NCBI GenBank assembly: GCA_027627225.1
Contig: CM051030.1
Span: 5,867,001 to 5,931,000 of the forward strand
Direction: 5' to 3'
Source: Congeria kusceri
Lineage: Eukaryota > Mollusca > Bivalvia > Myida > Dreissenidae
Length of the DNA: 64,000 bases
This document shows positions 42,422-54,900 of this stretch, in pieces; the first letter of the stretch is position 1; every line of letters begins with the position of its first letter. The position numbers and the translations under genes are program-made. Below the pieces are notes generated by a model, which worked only from the letters and a program-made list of their open reading frames with translations, searched no databases and was not told the origin of the DNA.

Positions 42422-42989
42422 TCGATTAACATCGATGTAGACAGACTTTGAAACAAGGGCAAATTACACTCACGTATTTTTTTTCGAGGACAAGGAAACC
42501 ACAAACTGGTTCAAAGCATGCATTGCGCTGAACATCACAAAAGAAGGATTGACCAATTTCGTGGACACAGAGATACAGGAAGTCCACCAAGCAGTTGGCA
42601 AAAGCTGTGGAAATTGTTCCATAGAGAACATACTGAAGTGTCCTACTCCTGGCATCTGTAGAAATTCTAGGAACTGCAATGTCCACGATACTCCAGCCAA
42701 ACAACCCCGACAATGTCTCGTGAACGTCTGTGACAAAGTTAGACAAAACATTTAACTACATCATAGATATAAACCACCGTCATGGCGAAACACCAAGGCG
42801 GAGTCATGGGCGAACGGTCATTGACAAATTGCCAAATGTTTTCTTCCTCCAGACGGTTATCTCAATATTTCCACAGCCAAAGAAACAGATTTCAATGGCG
42901 TGATTAGTGTTATGCTAAACTTCAAGGATTTTGACCAGTGTTTGTCGTTCAATGTGTCACCCAAGCCTTCAGAATGTGTTTTGACAAAG
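42422..42989 (+). pseudogene. Copy B HEPN exon, N-terminal part (decayed)
   Basis: Aligned to 28230-28791. It carries a six-base T-run insertion after CACGTA, in frame, plus loss of the start codon and two nonsense changes (42753-42755 and 42822-42824). The donor ACAAAG|GTACAA is intact. Confidence 0.85.
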
Positions 42990-43213
42990 GTACAACTAAC
43001 TGATCTCAATACTAGTTATCACGTTGGTAACATTCAAGTAACTCTGTACACTCTGCGCTGTATACATTACACTTTTTAACGATTGGTTGTGGTTTAGAAA
43101 TCATTAAGTTTTCTCTTCGTCTTTATTTAAGCAGGAAAGTTAATTTGCACTATAATGTCTTATATAATAACCAACAAACTAAATTAGTATTTTATAATAC
43201 CCGTTTCCTTTAG

Positions 43214-43372
43214 GCCCGTCAGATAGGTCTAGAAGTACGCAATACATCAAGCTGCAAGGTTTCAGATGCGGATCTGCAGAACTACTTCCAAACACTTAGC
43301 ACGCTACTTGGTGATTCAACATGCCTAGCAATGGACCCCTTTGCCATAACTGCCTGCACTACGCTTAACGAT
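43214..43372 (+). pseudogene. Copy B HEPN exon, C-terminal part (frame intact)
   Basis: 159 nt as in copy A, with TTCCTTTAG and GAT|GTAAGA splice sites and no stop. Differences are mostly substitutions (LSTLLGDSTCLAMDPFAITA). Confidence 0.8.
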
Positions 43373-44493
43373 GTAAGAGTTTTAATTGTATTATAATTGT
43401 ATGCCGTTGCATTATCCATTTATTTGTGTATTAATATATAAATGTATTATCTTTTTTTATTTAGTGTCAATTAAATTATGTTGAAGTTTTTTTTTCTGTG
43501 GACTCAACCGTAGACACCACGGAACAAGGCATATGTTTCCAATATGAAATATAAATCTGTTTAAAAAATGATCGTGGTCATAGATACTTGACATATTTGA
43601 AGGACTTTTTGTGCCCATTGGACAATGTCTTCTTTTGTAAATAAATTGCAATATCAACTGACGCATACCTAAAGCATTTAAGCATGTGTCATCCCAAATT
43701 CTTCAACATACGGTAAGGATTGACAAGATCCTGTTTCTAACAAAAACCTGTGGTTTATTTTTGCCTACGTATATAAAATTATTTGTGTTTGATTGTTTAA
43801 AACAACATGCGCATTTAATGAGTCGTTGGACATTTTCTTTTTTAACATTACCTTAAAGGGCAAAATAGGATTAATCATTGGCTTGTTTCTTGCTTTGGAG
43901 GTACCATGGTTTCCTATGTACGGTTATTCATTTTCTATATATGACTATGTTGTACACATGGCAGCTAGTGGGATGTGAATAAAATCACCTTAAAACCTGG
44001 TTGTGTGGGGAATGATTATTTGTATGCCCCCCCCCCCCCCACACACACACAAAGTACGTACGTCCCGAAATTATTTGGACTTATCTCTAACTGCTCAGCG
44101 GATTTCGCTCAAACTTTTACAACTGAAAAACCCTAACGTGTAGTTGGCCGTAAAGAAAGGACTTTTGGCTGCGATTAATTTTGACAGAATTATGACTATT
44201 TGTCATTTATTTCACTATATTATATAAATGTTGTGTGGAGGCAAACATTAGTGTTGGCGACATGCCCTTTGTCTGTGTCCAAACATGTGTCTTTGGGGCA
44301 TCCGTGTTTGTGACACATCTAGTTCCTTTAACATTGATAATCTTCTAAGATGCCATTTCGGAAAATGGGAAAATACATTCAGTCATCTTTGTTTGTAACC
44401 GTGCAAAGGCTGTATGCCAAATATGAATTATTACAAATTCAATTGGCCTTCTTTTTGTTTATCATAATACGAATAATTAGTATTATTCATAAG
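43373..44493. other. Intron-equivalent of copy B with simple sequence
   Basis: Longer than the corresponding copy A intron (656 bp). It includes a C-run followed by CA repeats at about 44025-44052. No exon supported. Confidence 0.6.
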
Positions 44494-45068
44494 TTACAGA
44501 ATGAACGGCTTTCTATAAGTGTACCGGAGCTATACGGTCTTCTGAAAGATGCACAACATACGCTTGAAAATGTAATGCAACAAGGGAATAAACTTGAACA
44601 AGAAGTGGAAAAATCTCTATCACATATAAAAGAAATCTTAGAAGAAAACAAGCAATATTGTCAAAAAGAATTAGAAAAGAAGACAGGTGATGGTCTACAT
44701 AAAATAGCGGGAAAGACAAATGATGAAGTAAAGCAAATAGAACAAAAAAACTCAAGAATCGTTACTAAAAATACGAGATACAACCACACAAGGTTTAGAG
44801 AAAATAGACGAAAAGGAAAAGGAAGTCAGTCAACATATCGAAAGCCAGCAGTTACTATGCGTTGAGACATTAACAGAAACAAAACAACGTGGTGAAAAGA
44901 CACTAGAAAAAATTATATACGAAAGATCACATAGTGGCAGCCAAATTATACAAGACAAAACGCACGATGGTGTAAAGAGATTAGAAGAAAAAACTCTGGA
45001 AGGTATTGAACGAATAACGGAAGTAAAAAATCAAACCTCAAATGCAGAGTACGAGCATAACTTACAAG
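44494..45068 (+). pseudogene. Copy B coiled-coil exon (deleted and frame-shifted)
   Basis: It begins with the LQNERLSISVPELYGLLKDA counterpart but lacks the pyrimidine tract before the acceptor (ATTCATAAG). An internal deletion of about 300 bp removes most KTQEG repeats and the frame shifts after about 44.75 kb. The donor GT is mutated to AT. Confidence 0.75.
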
Positions 45069-45486
45069 ATAAGTATTAATATGTAATGAAAGGCACTTAA
45101 CACAATTTAAAACAATAACACAGTTTATATGTTATATGCCATAACAATTAACAACACAATTCTGAGTACGATATTATATTTGTGAACAATAATGAATTTT
45201 TGAATATGCATGTTCCTGAGCTAGGCTTATTTACATTTAGAAGTTTTTTTTTCTGTTCAGTTATTCACACATGATGCACTACTCGTTAATCCTTTTAAAA
45301 TACTTTTCCATTGAAACATTTATTTTTCCAGTTGAATTTACACAACAATAGTTGTGCACATATGTATATAGATAACGATTATGCAAACTATTCTTGGTAA
45401 TCACTGTCTGTTGAGTGTATCTAGCTCTAACGAAATAAAAGCGCAATTTTAAATTGAGAAATACAATGAACTTATATTTGTTTCAG

Positions 45487-47640
45487 AGTTTATCCGACGC
45501 GTGAAGCGACTGTACAAAGACACTTTAAGTAACGTGTCTCTATCAATATTGGAGCCAAGTCTTGACAAGCCTCTACCAGAAATACATGCCGTACTGAGCA
45601 TTCACATAATCCATAGAGTAACATGTGTTAAGATCAATCAATGCAAAGATATTCTATACTCGGGTCAAACTTTAAATAAACATATATTCTTGCTAGGTGA
45701 GCCAGGTAGAGGAAAATCAACATTTGCCGCTAAGTTAGTACTCGACTGGTGCAATGAATGCTTACTATCACCACAATCGTCTAATAACAATACAGCATTT
45801 GATGACGTGACAATCTTGCATGAATTTAAGTTCCTCTTTCACATCACTTTAAAGGAATCTAGACATTAGAGAGATGTATCTCAAATGGTAAAAACCTAGA
45901 TCATTGACATGATTTATGCTGAAGACGAACGGGATGAAGCATTTAAACTTTTCGAACAAATTAGGAAAACTGAAATATGTTTTGTGATCGAAGATGGTCT
46001 AGACGAGTGGGCTGATCCCAGTGATAAACTTGTCCAGCCTTTATTGGCAGGCTTTCGCAAGGAATATACTATGTTAATTACGACACGACCATGGAAACTG
46101 ACTGATGAACGTATTAAAAACTCCCATATAGACAGTCTGCTAGAACTAGAAGGAGTTGACGACAGCGACTTTTTTATGAAAGGATACTCAGTTGCCTCAT
46201 TAGCCACAATTTGAAAGTCAAGATCGAAGAATTTAAAAACTTCATATCCACACATAATCTTAAAGAGCTCTTATTGTCACCAATGTTGCAAACCCTGATT
46301 GTCTGTACGTGGGTACAAAGGGAGGGGAATTCCAACGTTCTTCAAGATTATCAGCGTGTGATTTATACAGTACTCTGCTTGACAGTCTATGCAAAAAGCG
46401 AACAATAAGGTTGGTTATTTTAACCGGTGTAATAAACCTCCAGTTACCTGCTTTGAGGAGACAAAATATCTGCAACCAAATATCCACCATATCGCTGTTA
46501 TTGGTGTTCAACGATAAAGATCTTTGAAACTACATGGGCACAGAAGAAAAGGAGTTTGCCCTTAAAGCAGGAATTGTCACACAAAGAAAAAGCAAAGCTC
46601 TTAATGGAAGCTTTTGTTTCATTCATAAAAGCTTGCAGGAATATGTAGCTGCTTTTCATATTTAACACACGAACATGTAGTTGATGACGAAATACGAGTT
46701 TCAATTAACAACCTGGGTCAAAATATCTCAAATATGTTCGAAATATCTCAAATATTCATATTTGTATGTGGGCTAAATATCGCGGCAGCAAATACGTTCT
46801 CTAGTGTACTGGATAAAAACTTTGATCATTATAATACTAGTTACTGTAGAGGCAGTGCATTACAGGAAATGGTAATGTCGGTTATATTGAGGCTCAAGCC
46901 AATAAGAGACAGATATACATCTGAAACTCAGTGGCTTTTGTTTTGAAGATTTCTTTGTAAATTGTGATATTTTGCTTTGTATCTGGAAGGAGAACAAGTT
47001 AAACGTCCGCTATTTGAGAATAGTAACATCGAAGTTGTTAACAGTATATAGCAAATACGCCTTTTCCAACGACATTGGCGATCGTACTACACAAGACGTA
47101 ATCAGAGTAGCGTCATTATCCACACTCAGTTGCGAAGGCGAGTGTATAGAAGTGGTACATGCACTTAAGATATTGGACTTATCATCTTGTCTCTGTCTCG
47201 AAGAAATGCTTCTCTGTTGCCAGACAATAACCCTATTACCAAATGCACTTCTCGAGCTTAAACTACTTAAACGTCTTGGTTTATTTTGTAAATGTGAAGG
47301 ACTGGACTTGTTATCGAATCGCGGTCTAGAATTACTGAGTGTGGACCGTGAAGTGACATTGTTGCCAAATGCACTCCGCGGGCTTAGCCAACTTAAATAT
47401 CTCAACTTCCGTGGCAGTTGCGACGTATTGGAATTGTCATCGTGTTGCAGTCTAGAATGCGTGGAAATCAGTGGGCAAGTGACATTGTTTCCAGATGCGT
47501 TTTGTGGGTTAGATAAGCTGACAATTTTAAATTTAAATTGTGAATGTGACGGATTAAATTTGTCAGGGTGTGCCAATCTTCACAGCGTGAATATCAAAGG
47601 GAAAGTGACATTGGCACCAAATGCATTACATGGGTAAAAT
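45487..47640 (+). pseudogene. Copy B NACHT-LRR exon (several stops)
   Basis: The acceptor TTTGTTTCAG is kept. It retains LLGEPGRGKSTFAAKL and ICFVIEDGLDEWAD but is cut by TAG codons at 45867 and 45897, frameshifts and further stops. The last open part (46972-47637) keeps about four LRR units before TAA. Confidence 0.85.
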
Positions 47641-48131
47641 AAAGTAGAAAAGCTGATAATATTTTGCAAATGAAAAATGACGTTTCAACAATATGTAACA
47701 TTTACAACGTTCACAGCTGTTGTGAACATTTGAGCAATGTGACCGTAATAACTTAGGCATTATGTCCTTGTATTTTGCCTAGTGTAATTGGCATTTGTTA
47801 ATACATGTTTTATTCCGCTGCCACACTGTCCAGTACTGTAACCACGGATGGCTACGGATAACTAAACTGCCTTTTATCGCCGCATGTCGTGCTAACTCGT
47901 ACATGTATCGCACAAACATGCATTCATGTGTTGTCACGGAGCTTGTAAGGTTGTTTTAAACGGTTAAAAACTTTTGCCGTCACCAATGTAATCGTTCAAC
48001 ACTCGTGTAAAACCCGAATTTTGTCGTACACGCATCAAGGACGTTATCGCCAATTATCGTATGTGTCCGTGGCTCCTAATTCCAGCGAGCTTCATACGAT
48101 TTGATGCATTTTCTGTACCGACTCGCAGCGT
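47641..48131. other. No gene recognised
   Basis: Unassigned sequence after the end of NLR similarity. Confidence 0.5.
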
Positions 48132-48778
48132 TAAGGCCATGTCACACTGTGGCGAATTTAAGCTACGAGTTTTGGCGAGTTGTAACTCGCCACAACTCGC
48201 CTGGTGTCGTGTAGATCTTGTACACATGTCGTTCTTTGTCGTGATGTCTACTTATGTCTTCCTATATTGCCAGAAGTATCGGCGAACATTTTAAACCGTT
48301 TAAGATTCTCGCCGCGTCTCAGCGACTTTTTATTCTCGTACACGTGTCGAAGACATGTCGAAGGAATCTCGCGTACTCTCAAACACACTCTTACACATTC
48401 CGTAGTCGTTTCTTCCCTTGCCGTAGCGTTTCGCCGCATATTATCGTTCGACGACATAACACGAGTTTTCTGCGAGTTTGGGAGACTTGCCTACGACATT
48501 TGCTTGTCCGTTTCTCGTAAAATTTCGTTATAAAGTCGAGCTTATATCCTCACAAGTCGTACAGACTCGTCCACACGTGTACATTATCGAAGACAAGTCT
48601 TCGATTGTCGAAAAGATGTCGTACGCATATCTCGGCAGAACTCGTAATAAAATGTGATTATCGTACTTGTGTCGTGTCAATGTCGTGTCATGGCGGAAGA
48701 GAACTGGAACATATGTCGTCTCGCAAGAACTCGTACAGAACTCGACGCTCAAATTTGCCACAGTGTGACAGGGCCTTT
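48132..48778. mobile_element. Foldback element with TCGTGTCG-type subrepeats
   Basis: Near-perfect termini: AAGGCCATGTCACACTGTGG at the left and CCACAGTGTGACAGGGCCTT at the right, about 30 bp each in inverted orientation. The interior has many short copies of ACTCGTACA, GTCGTGTCG and GACATGTCG and is relatively CG-rich. No transposase frame: open stretches on both strands are repeat by-products. Its architecture parallels the elements at 8.9-10.4 kb although the sequences differ. Confidence 0.7.
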
Positions 48779-49574
48779 ATAACGCAGGTTTTGTATGGGT
48801 ATATACTTTGAACCATCAGTATACGACCATGTACAATTTTTTTCTGCATGCTCCACGCGAGTTGTAGACGATGTTTTGGTTTCCATTGTATATAAAAAGA
48901 AACTTATTGCATTCGTGATTTATTTCCAAGATAACATACCATAAAGAGAGTTCCGTGAACTATGCTATATAGAATACAGATAAAATAATGCAATATTCTG
49001 GAACAGTTATGTAATGAGCGTATTAGCCAACATATAATTGTTTCATATTAATGAACTTTTTGCCTTAAATTGGCCAATATTATACCCATCTGCAATTCGT
49101 GTATAAATCCCTATACTTGGTATACAGTATTGTTGCCGTCGTATAGTGCCAGTAGACAGTCGTTACAAATCGCCATAACTCCTCGTGCACAAATATTGCA
49201 GAACTCGTAATAAAACTAAACTGTTTGTTGATATGCACACAAGTTTTTTGTCGTAATTTTTTGAATATTGTACAATGTGTTTAAAATAACTGTATATATG
49301 TTCTTAGAACAAAGAGAAAATGAAGTATGTTACTTATTGTTGTGTGAAATACCGTCAGTAAACTTTGAAGAACATGTGTATATTGTTACACATATTACTA
49401 TCAAAAAGAGCAACGCTAACGTGGAAATAATTGATAACTAGAATTGTCACATGAGTGACGGATATACACCCACAATATGGCCTTGTCACAAAACTATGGC
49501 ATCCATTCGAAAGAAATGGACAGAGAGAATGTTTTAATTTGTGAATGGTCAACAGTGTATTTGGAATTATTTTT
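48779..49574. other. No gene recognised
   Basis: AT-rich spacer. A short ACTCGTAATAAAA echo of the preceding foldback element occurs near 49.2 kb. Confidence 0.5.
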
Positions 49575-50290
49575 TTTTCAATAGGAGCCATAACTCTGTC
49601 AACATTTAGTGGTTTGTAACAAAGCTGAACTTGATCTGTATTTTATGATGTTTAACCTATGTATCAAAAATAAGTTAAATATGTGAAGCATTTCATGAGT
49701 TATTGTCCATGTTTTTCGGGAATTTGAGTCAAAAAAGGGGGGTCATAATTGTGTCAAAATTTAGTGGTTTGTAACCAAAGTCAAAATTGACCTGTATTTT
49801 TTGACGCTACACATGTGTACCAATAATTATTTAAATATGTCAAGCCAGTGTTGAGTTATCGTCAGAAAACCATGTTTTAGGGAGTTAAAGTAAAATAAAG
49901 GGCCATAACTCTGTCTAAATTTAGTGATTTGTAACCAAATCGAACTTGACCCGTATTTTATGATGCTACACATGTATACCAATAATTATTTGAATATGTG
50001 AAGCCTTTCTTGAGTTATCATCCGGAAACCATGTTTTTAGGGAATTTTAAGTCGAAAAGGGGCCATAACTCTGTCAAAATTTAGTGGTTTGTAACCAACA
50101 TCGAACTTGGCCTGTATTCTATGATGTTACACATGTGTACCAAAACTATTTGAATATGTGAAGCCTTTCTTGAGTTATCATCCGGAAACCAAAAACCAAC
50201 AGACCGACAGACCGACGGACCGACAGACCGACAAGCTCACTCCTATATACCCCCCGCCCCCCCTAAACTTCGTTTGTGGGGGTATAATGA
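49575..50290. repeat. Dispersed bivalve-type repeat with about 150-bp internal units
   Basis: Four to five units contain GGGGCCATAACTCTGTCAAA, TTTAGTGGTTTGTAACCAA and GTGTACCAATAATTATTTGA. The end is ACAGACCGACAGACCGACGG, then AGCTCACTCCTATATACCCC and a GGGGGTATAATGA finish. It is organised like the repeat at 3.8-4.2 kb. Confidence 0.8.
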
Positions 50291-50702
50291 CACATACATC
50301 ACGTAAACCAAATACATGTTCATAACATTACGTCTTGTTGTGATTAAATCCAACCCGGTTTTTTTTTCAATAAAGAAAAAATATAACAATTGTCAGCCAA
50401 CCAACAGCACATCGAAGGTATATGATCTGCATGTGTGCATATGCAATTTCCAAAAGTATGCTCTTAAGGTAGCAACGCATTTTTACTAGCACACGCTCTG
50501 AAGAACGTTTATTGAATTCTAAAGGATGTTACCTTCCATTGGTTGAAATCTAATATACCACAAACAAAATATGCAATTTGCGCCTTAATGGACATCGGTA
50601 AAGGCCGTATTTTTTAATCGCCGGAACAACATAAACTATGGTACATGTATAAGTATGTAGATTGTAAGATAAGGCAGCGTTAAGGTAGGTAAGCTTGATA
50701 GA
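50291..50702. other. Spacer including duplicated 3'-flank of the lectin-receptor gene
   Basis: From 50463 the DNA repeats the 3' flank of the receptor gene (51505 onward), part of the duplication described for the tail exon. Confidence 0.6.
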
Positions 50703-50892
50703 TTAGAACGATGATTCGTAGTTCTCTTCAAAAGATGGCTGTCGGGGTATGGCCATGATTGGTGCTTCTGTGTTGTAGTAGATACCCATGGAATGTCCAC
50801 TGATTTCATACATCTGAGATGCTCTGAACTTGGCAGACTCCGGCGTTTACCAGTACTCTCCGAATCTGGCCGTTCTGTCTGTTTTTGTCTTC
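50703..50892 (-). pseudogene. Duplicated, decayed copy of the receptor tail exon
   Basis: The segment 50463-50915 is a close copy of 51505-51957. Here the tail codons (SAKFRASQMYEISGHSMGIY) are followed by the same ending (ENYESSF, TAA). A GAA-to-TAA change at 50849-50847 and divergence around the acceptor (GTAAG|AAGAC) would truncate the product. No transmembrane exon lies beside it. Confidence 0.7.
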
Positions 50893-51286
50893 TTACAACG
50901 CAAGATATTACATCAATTATGCATTCTTAACGGTGTATCTGTTTTTATTTGCCAGTGAAATAAGTCCATTAAGAACAACTCTCATTTTGATGGCTTAAAT
51001 GGTACATTTTAAGCAATAACGGGCTGTCCAACCATCATATATTTTGTTTACATCTGTTTAGACAAATATTATTGTTTTTTCCCACATATATAACATGATT
51101 ATCATGGCAAATTTCGGGGGTGACCATGATGTCAGAAATGGATGATGTACGATCAGATGGCGCAAATAAATAAGAACAATGATGTTTATTATTATGTATT
51201 AATCATTGGACATAAATTATATGACCGTCTTTTTCATTTCTCTGCTCAATAGCCATGTTTAATTGATAATTCAACATTTTACTTAC

Positions 51287-51481
51287 CCATTAAATTCGGT
51301 TCAACTGTACCGACACCCCTAAAAATATTGGTCATGTATATGAACTCTTCTTCTGTCGGGTTCACATATTTTTCTTTTATAAATACATTAATTTCATACA
51401 GAAAACTTGCGTAAAACAACCCGACTATTTTTGGAACGACAACTTGCGCGCGATCAAGGGCAACAGTAAGAGTTACCTCTC
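51287..51481 (-). CDS. Orphan symmetric exon, unknown extracellular-type module
   Basis: Acceptor CGGACTAACAG and a consensus donor ATGG|GTAAGT define 195 nt, phase 1 on both sides, open throughout. The product begins GEVTLTVALDRAQVVVPK and ends IYMTNIFRGVGTVEPNLM. No cysteines and no family recognised. The phase matches the neighbouring receptor exons, but it lies beyond that gene's terminal exon. It more likely belongs to a second, incomplete gene whose tail is the decayed copy at 50.7 kb. Confidence 0.45.
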
Positions 51482-51743
51482 CTGTTAGTCCGTTGTCTAT
51501 TAGACTTAAGGAAGCAAAGCATTTTACTAGCACACGCTCTGGAGAACTTATATTGCATTCTAAATGGCGATTCCTTCCATTGGCTGAAATCTAATATACC
51601 ACAAACAAAATATGCAATTTGCGCCTTAATGGACATCGGTAATGGCCTTATTTTTTAATCGCCGGAACAACATAAGCTATGGTTCATGTATAAGTATATA
51701 GATTGTAAGATAAGGCAGCGTTAGGGTATGTAAGTTGAATAGA

Positions 51744-51933
51744 TTAGGACGACGATTCGTAGTTCTCTTCAAGAGATGGCTGTCGGGGTATAGCAAAGAT
51801 TGGTGCTTCTGTGTTGTAGTAAATACCCATGGAATGTCCACTGATTTCATACATCTGAGATGCTCTGAACTTGGCAGACTCCGGCGTTTCCCAGTACTTG
51901 CCGGATCTGGCCTTTTCGTCTCTGTTTGGCATC
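51744..51933 (-). CDS. Receptor exon: cytoplasmic tail and stop
   Basis: Acceptor TTCTTGCGTTGTAG, phase 2, ending TCGTCCTAA. The 63-residue tail includes RASQMYEISGHSMG, IYYNTEAP and EENYESSS. YYN has the pYxN form recognised by Grb2-type SH2 domains; a classical ITAM or ITIM is not present. The frame survives here while the duplicate at 50.7 kb has a stop, which supports this copy as the functional one. Confidence 0.7.
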
Positions 51934-54900
51934 CTACAACGCAAGAAATGACATCCTGTCGACGACTTTCAATTTCGCCATACTAATGTTGCATTGTTGA
52001 ATATTGGTTGGCAAAAGAACATTAAATATATCTACAAAATGAAACATAAAAATACGGTTTGGCAATTATTTTAAAATAAGGCGTTTTCAGATATGTATTA
52101 ATTACAAAAACGGCTACAAAAAAAGCTAAAACTGTTCAAATAACTCGTGTATTTTAGGTGAATACTTGAACAGCTAACCTGTTTAGTCGGCAATAAATGG
52201 TTATCGTAAGAACAACTGCTATGGTAACGAAAATTCCCACACAAATGAGTGCAATAATGATATTGTTTTCCCTCTGATGATGCGCTAAAAGAAAAAGAAC
52301 TGGCGAGTGGCGGCACCTGCTTTTGTAATAAAAACGTGAACATGTGTCATATCAATAACTAATGCGCGAAGAATTACTTTTGAAATTAATCTTGCTTTAC
52401 AATCTATCATTGTATTTTTCCATCTCTACAACAATTGTACAGAACATGGACTCCTTTTAACAGTAAAGAAGAAATCGTTATAAATGCAGTGTTTCGTTTA
52501 CAAATATCGTAAGATACCCAGCAAGATCAAAGACACAGTGAAATATCATTTAAGATTTCCTGATTTTATTATTGGAATTCATGCACTTTTACGCAACGTT
52601 TGTACCTATACAAACATTATTTATCATTTCAGAGACTGAATATGTTGTTCTTGAAGCACATAGATAAGAAACAAAAATGGGGTTACCATAGATCGTTTTA
52701 GTAATTGAATAGAAAAAAATCTGCACATAAATAAAGTACCAGAATTGGGTTCGGGCGTCTTGTTTGTCTTGTTTTCCTGATAATGTTCTGTACTGCCTAC
52801 GGATGTCGAGGAGTGCATATAGCTCAAGAACGGGTTGTATAATGAAACAGTCGACTCGTGTCCAACATACGCTATTACGTCGTGAACTGTTGCTGCAAAA
52901 TAAAAAGTGGGACGCATACATACTGTACTGACTACTCGTAGTTTGGTCTTTGGTGGATCTTATTGAAAAAAATACTAGTCTCGAATCGTATCATACACTG
53001 ATTTAAAATGCTTTCAACGGATTTTTATCACAACGAGCAGTATCTTTAACATAATTATTTTTTCAATCTTCCTTCAACATGTAATCAACACTTTTTTTAT
53101 CAGTGACAGTGCCACTATACTCTATTTCTTTGTATTTGTTGTATTTTAACAAATACATGGTAAACATCTTAGTCGTCATATTTACTATAATACAGTCACA
53201 TCATCATCTGTGTCATCAATATCAAGCTACAATTTTAGCATTAACGTCATCACTATCACATTATTGATCTGCCATATAATAGAGGAGAAATAATTATCTT
53301 TTATCACATGCTATACCTTGTCTCCCGTGTAATACAACCATTACGAATATTTCTATCTTACACATGTGTAAGATAAAAAATTTGAGCGTTTTCATTGGCT
53401 ACATATTCTTTGACCAATCGCATGACGTTATTTTGGTGAAATGACGTCGTCAACATGAAATGACGTCATGCCAATTCACAACGTTTTGGATCTATCAACA
53501 TGTTTTGGTAAAATTAGACTCTTTTTTTCGTTTAAAAGCATGTGATAAAAAAGATCTGACACTCTTTGTCATTTCATGCCATATTTATTAAACTCGTCCA
53601 GGAAATTTTTTAGTTAGCTCAGCAAAGGCTCGCTTACTAACAAAATTCCTGAATTCGTTTAATAAAATATGGTATGAAATGACAACTCGTGTCAGATCCA
53701 ATATTTCTTTCTCTGTTCATTCGAGAAAACGAAATTCTCACCGTTTACGCAAACGGAAGAATGTTCTTCTGAACAATTGTCCTTCTTTACTTCTCCATTT
53801 TGGTCAAGTAAATAACACTGGAGTGTCATGTTGGTCTCTACAAATGTCTTAACTGAAGAAGACATATACCATATATTGCACATATTGTTGCTTCCTGTTG
53901 TTTAGATATTGTGATTGTAGTAGTACTTTTGTAAAATCTCATTAAATTGACATTGGATTTTTTTTACATGATTTTATACATGTGATGTTCCAGAATTATA
54001 CCATATTTCAGAGAGAATTCTTTGTTTTGCGGTATTAAATAGCTGTGATATCAGAATGGTAATAGCAGGGCGGAGACTAATATGTAATCTTACCGTGCAA
54101 TAAAAAGCGTGCGATATGTTGAAATTAACTTTTTATTTATTTATGCGCACATTACTTATTGCACTCTACTTGCGACAGCGATACATTTGAAAACGACACA
54201 CATGCCAAACATCACGTGACGTGTAGGAAAAGTTGATGTGATTGGCATCGTGGAAAGGTGCGAAGTGGTAGATAAATATGGTATAAAACCTTTGACATCG
54301 ATATGTTAATTATTTAATCGCGCCCTGCGGGCTCGTTAAATAACTAACATATTTGGATTAAAGTATACTACAAGTATTACAAAACGATACTTACCCTCGA
54401 GGAATTCATCAACATTCAGTGGTTGAATCCAGTAAGGGACGTTTATGATGTCTGGGGAAAGTTGAAACCGTTTTATATTTAAACGGCTAACGCGCGGAAA
54501 ATCATCGTTTAATTTGTTTCTCGTACATCGGTTTTTAGCTGCATTCAAGGTAAAAGGTCCTTCTTCAAAAAAACTTGTTTCTGAAATATAAAGCAATACA
54601 CATGTTATTCGTGTATAACTTCGTTTTGTTCCAACCAGCACTGACCGCAGAGAAAACATATTAACGGAAACATCTAACTGTGGAGTTATATACATTCAAA
54701 CGCATAGTGAAAGCCAAAACTCCCAGTACAATAACATAAATAACAAGTTCATAAATATAATGAAATAACAATTTGAAACATCTGGGAGAGCATTGTACTT
54801 GTGCGTAGCGGTAGAGATTTTGAACCAGTTAAAGAACCAGACAAGTCAGAAAGACTAAAACAAATAACTTGCAACCCTTAAACTGCAGCACACTAACATG

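Larger units (their letters stand above)
42422..47640 (+). pseudogene. HEPN-NACHT-LRR NLR-like receptor, copy B (pseudogene)
   Basis: Every exon of copy A has a counterpart in the same order: HEPN at 42422-42989 and 43214-43372, coiled coil at about 44494-45068, NACHT-LRR at 45487-47640. Damage is widespread. The start codon is AGG instead of ATG (42456). TAA occurs at 42753 and TGA at 42822 in the first HEPN exon. About 300 bp of the coiled coil are missing. The coil donor reads ATAAGT where copy A has GTATGT. TAG occurs at 45867 and 45897 in NACHT, with frameshifts near 46.2-46.5 kb and the C-terminal LRRs lost after 47640. Walker A (GEPGRGKST) and the GLDEWADPSDK region survive. Nucleotide similarity to copy A is still high, so the duplication is not ancient. 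Translated whole, it cannot make an NLR. Residual transcripts are possible. Confidence 0.85.

Noticed and set aside
48061..48811. Several overlapping frames on both strands
   Set aside because: All lie in or at the foldback element and come from its CG-rich subrepeats.
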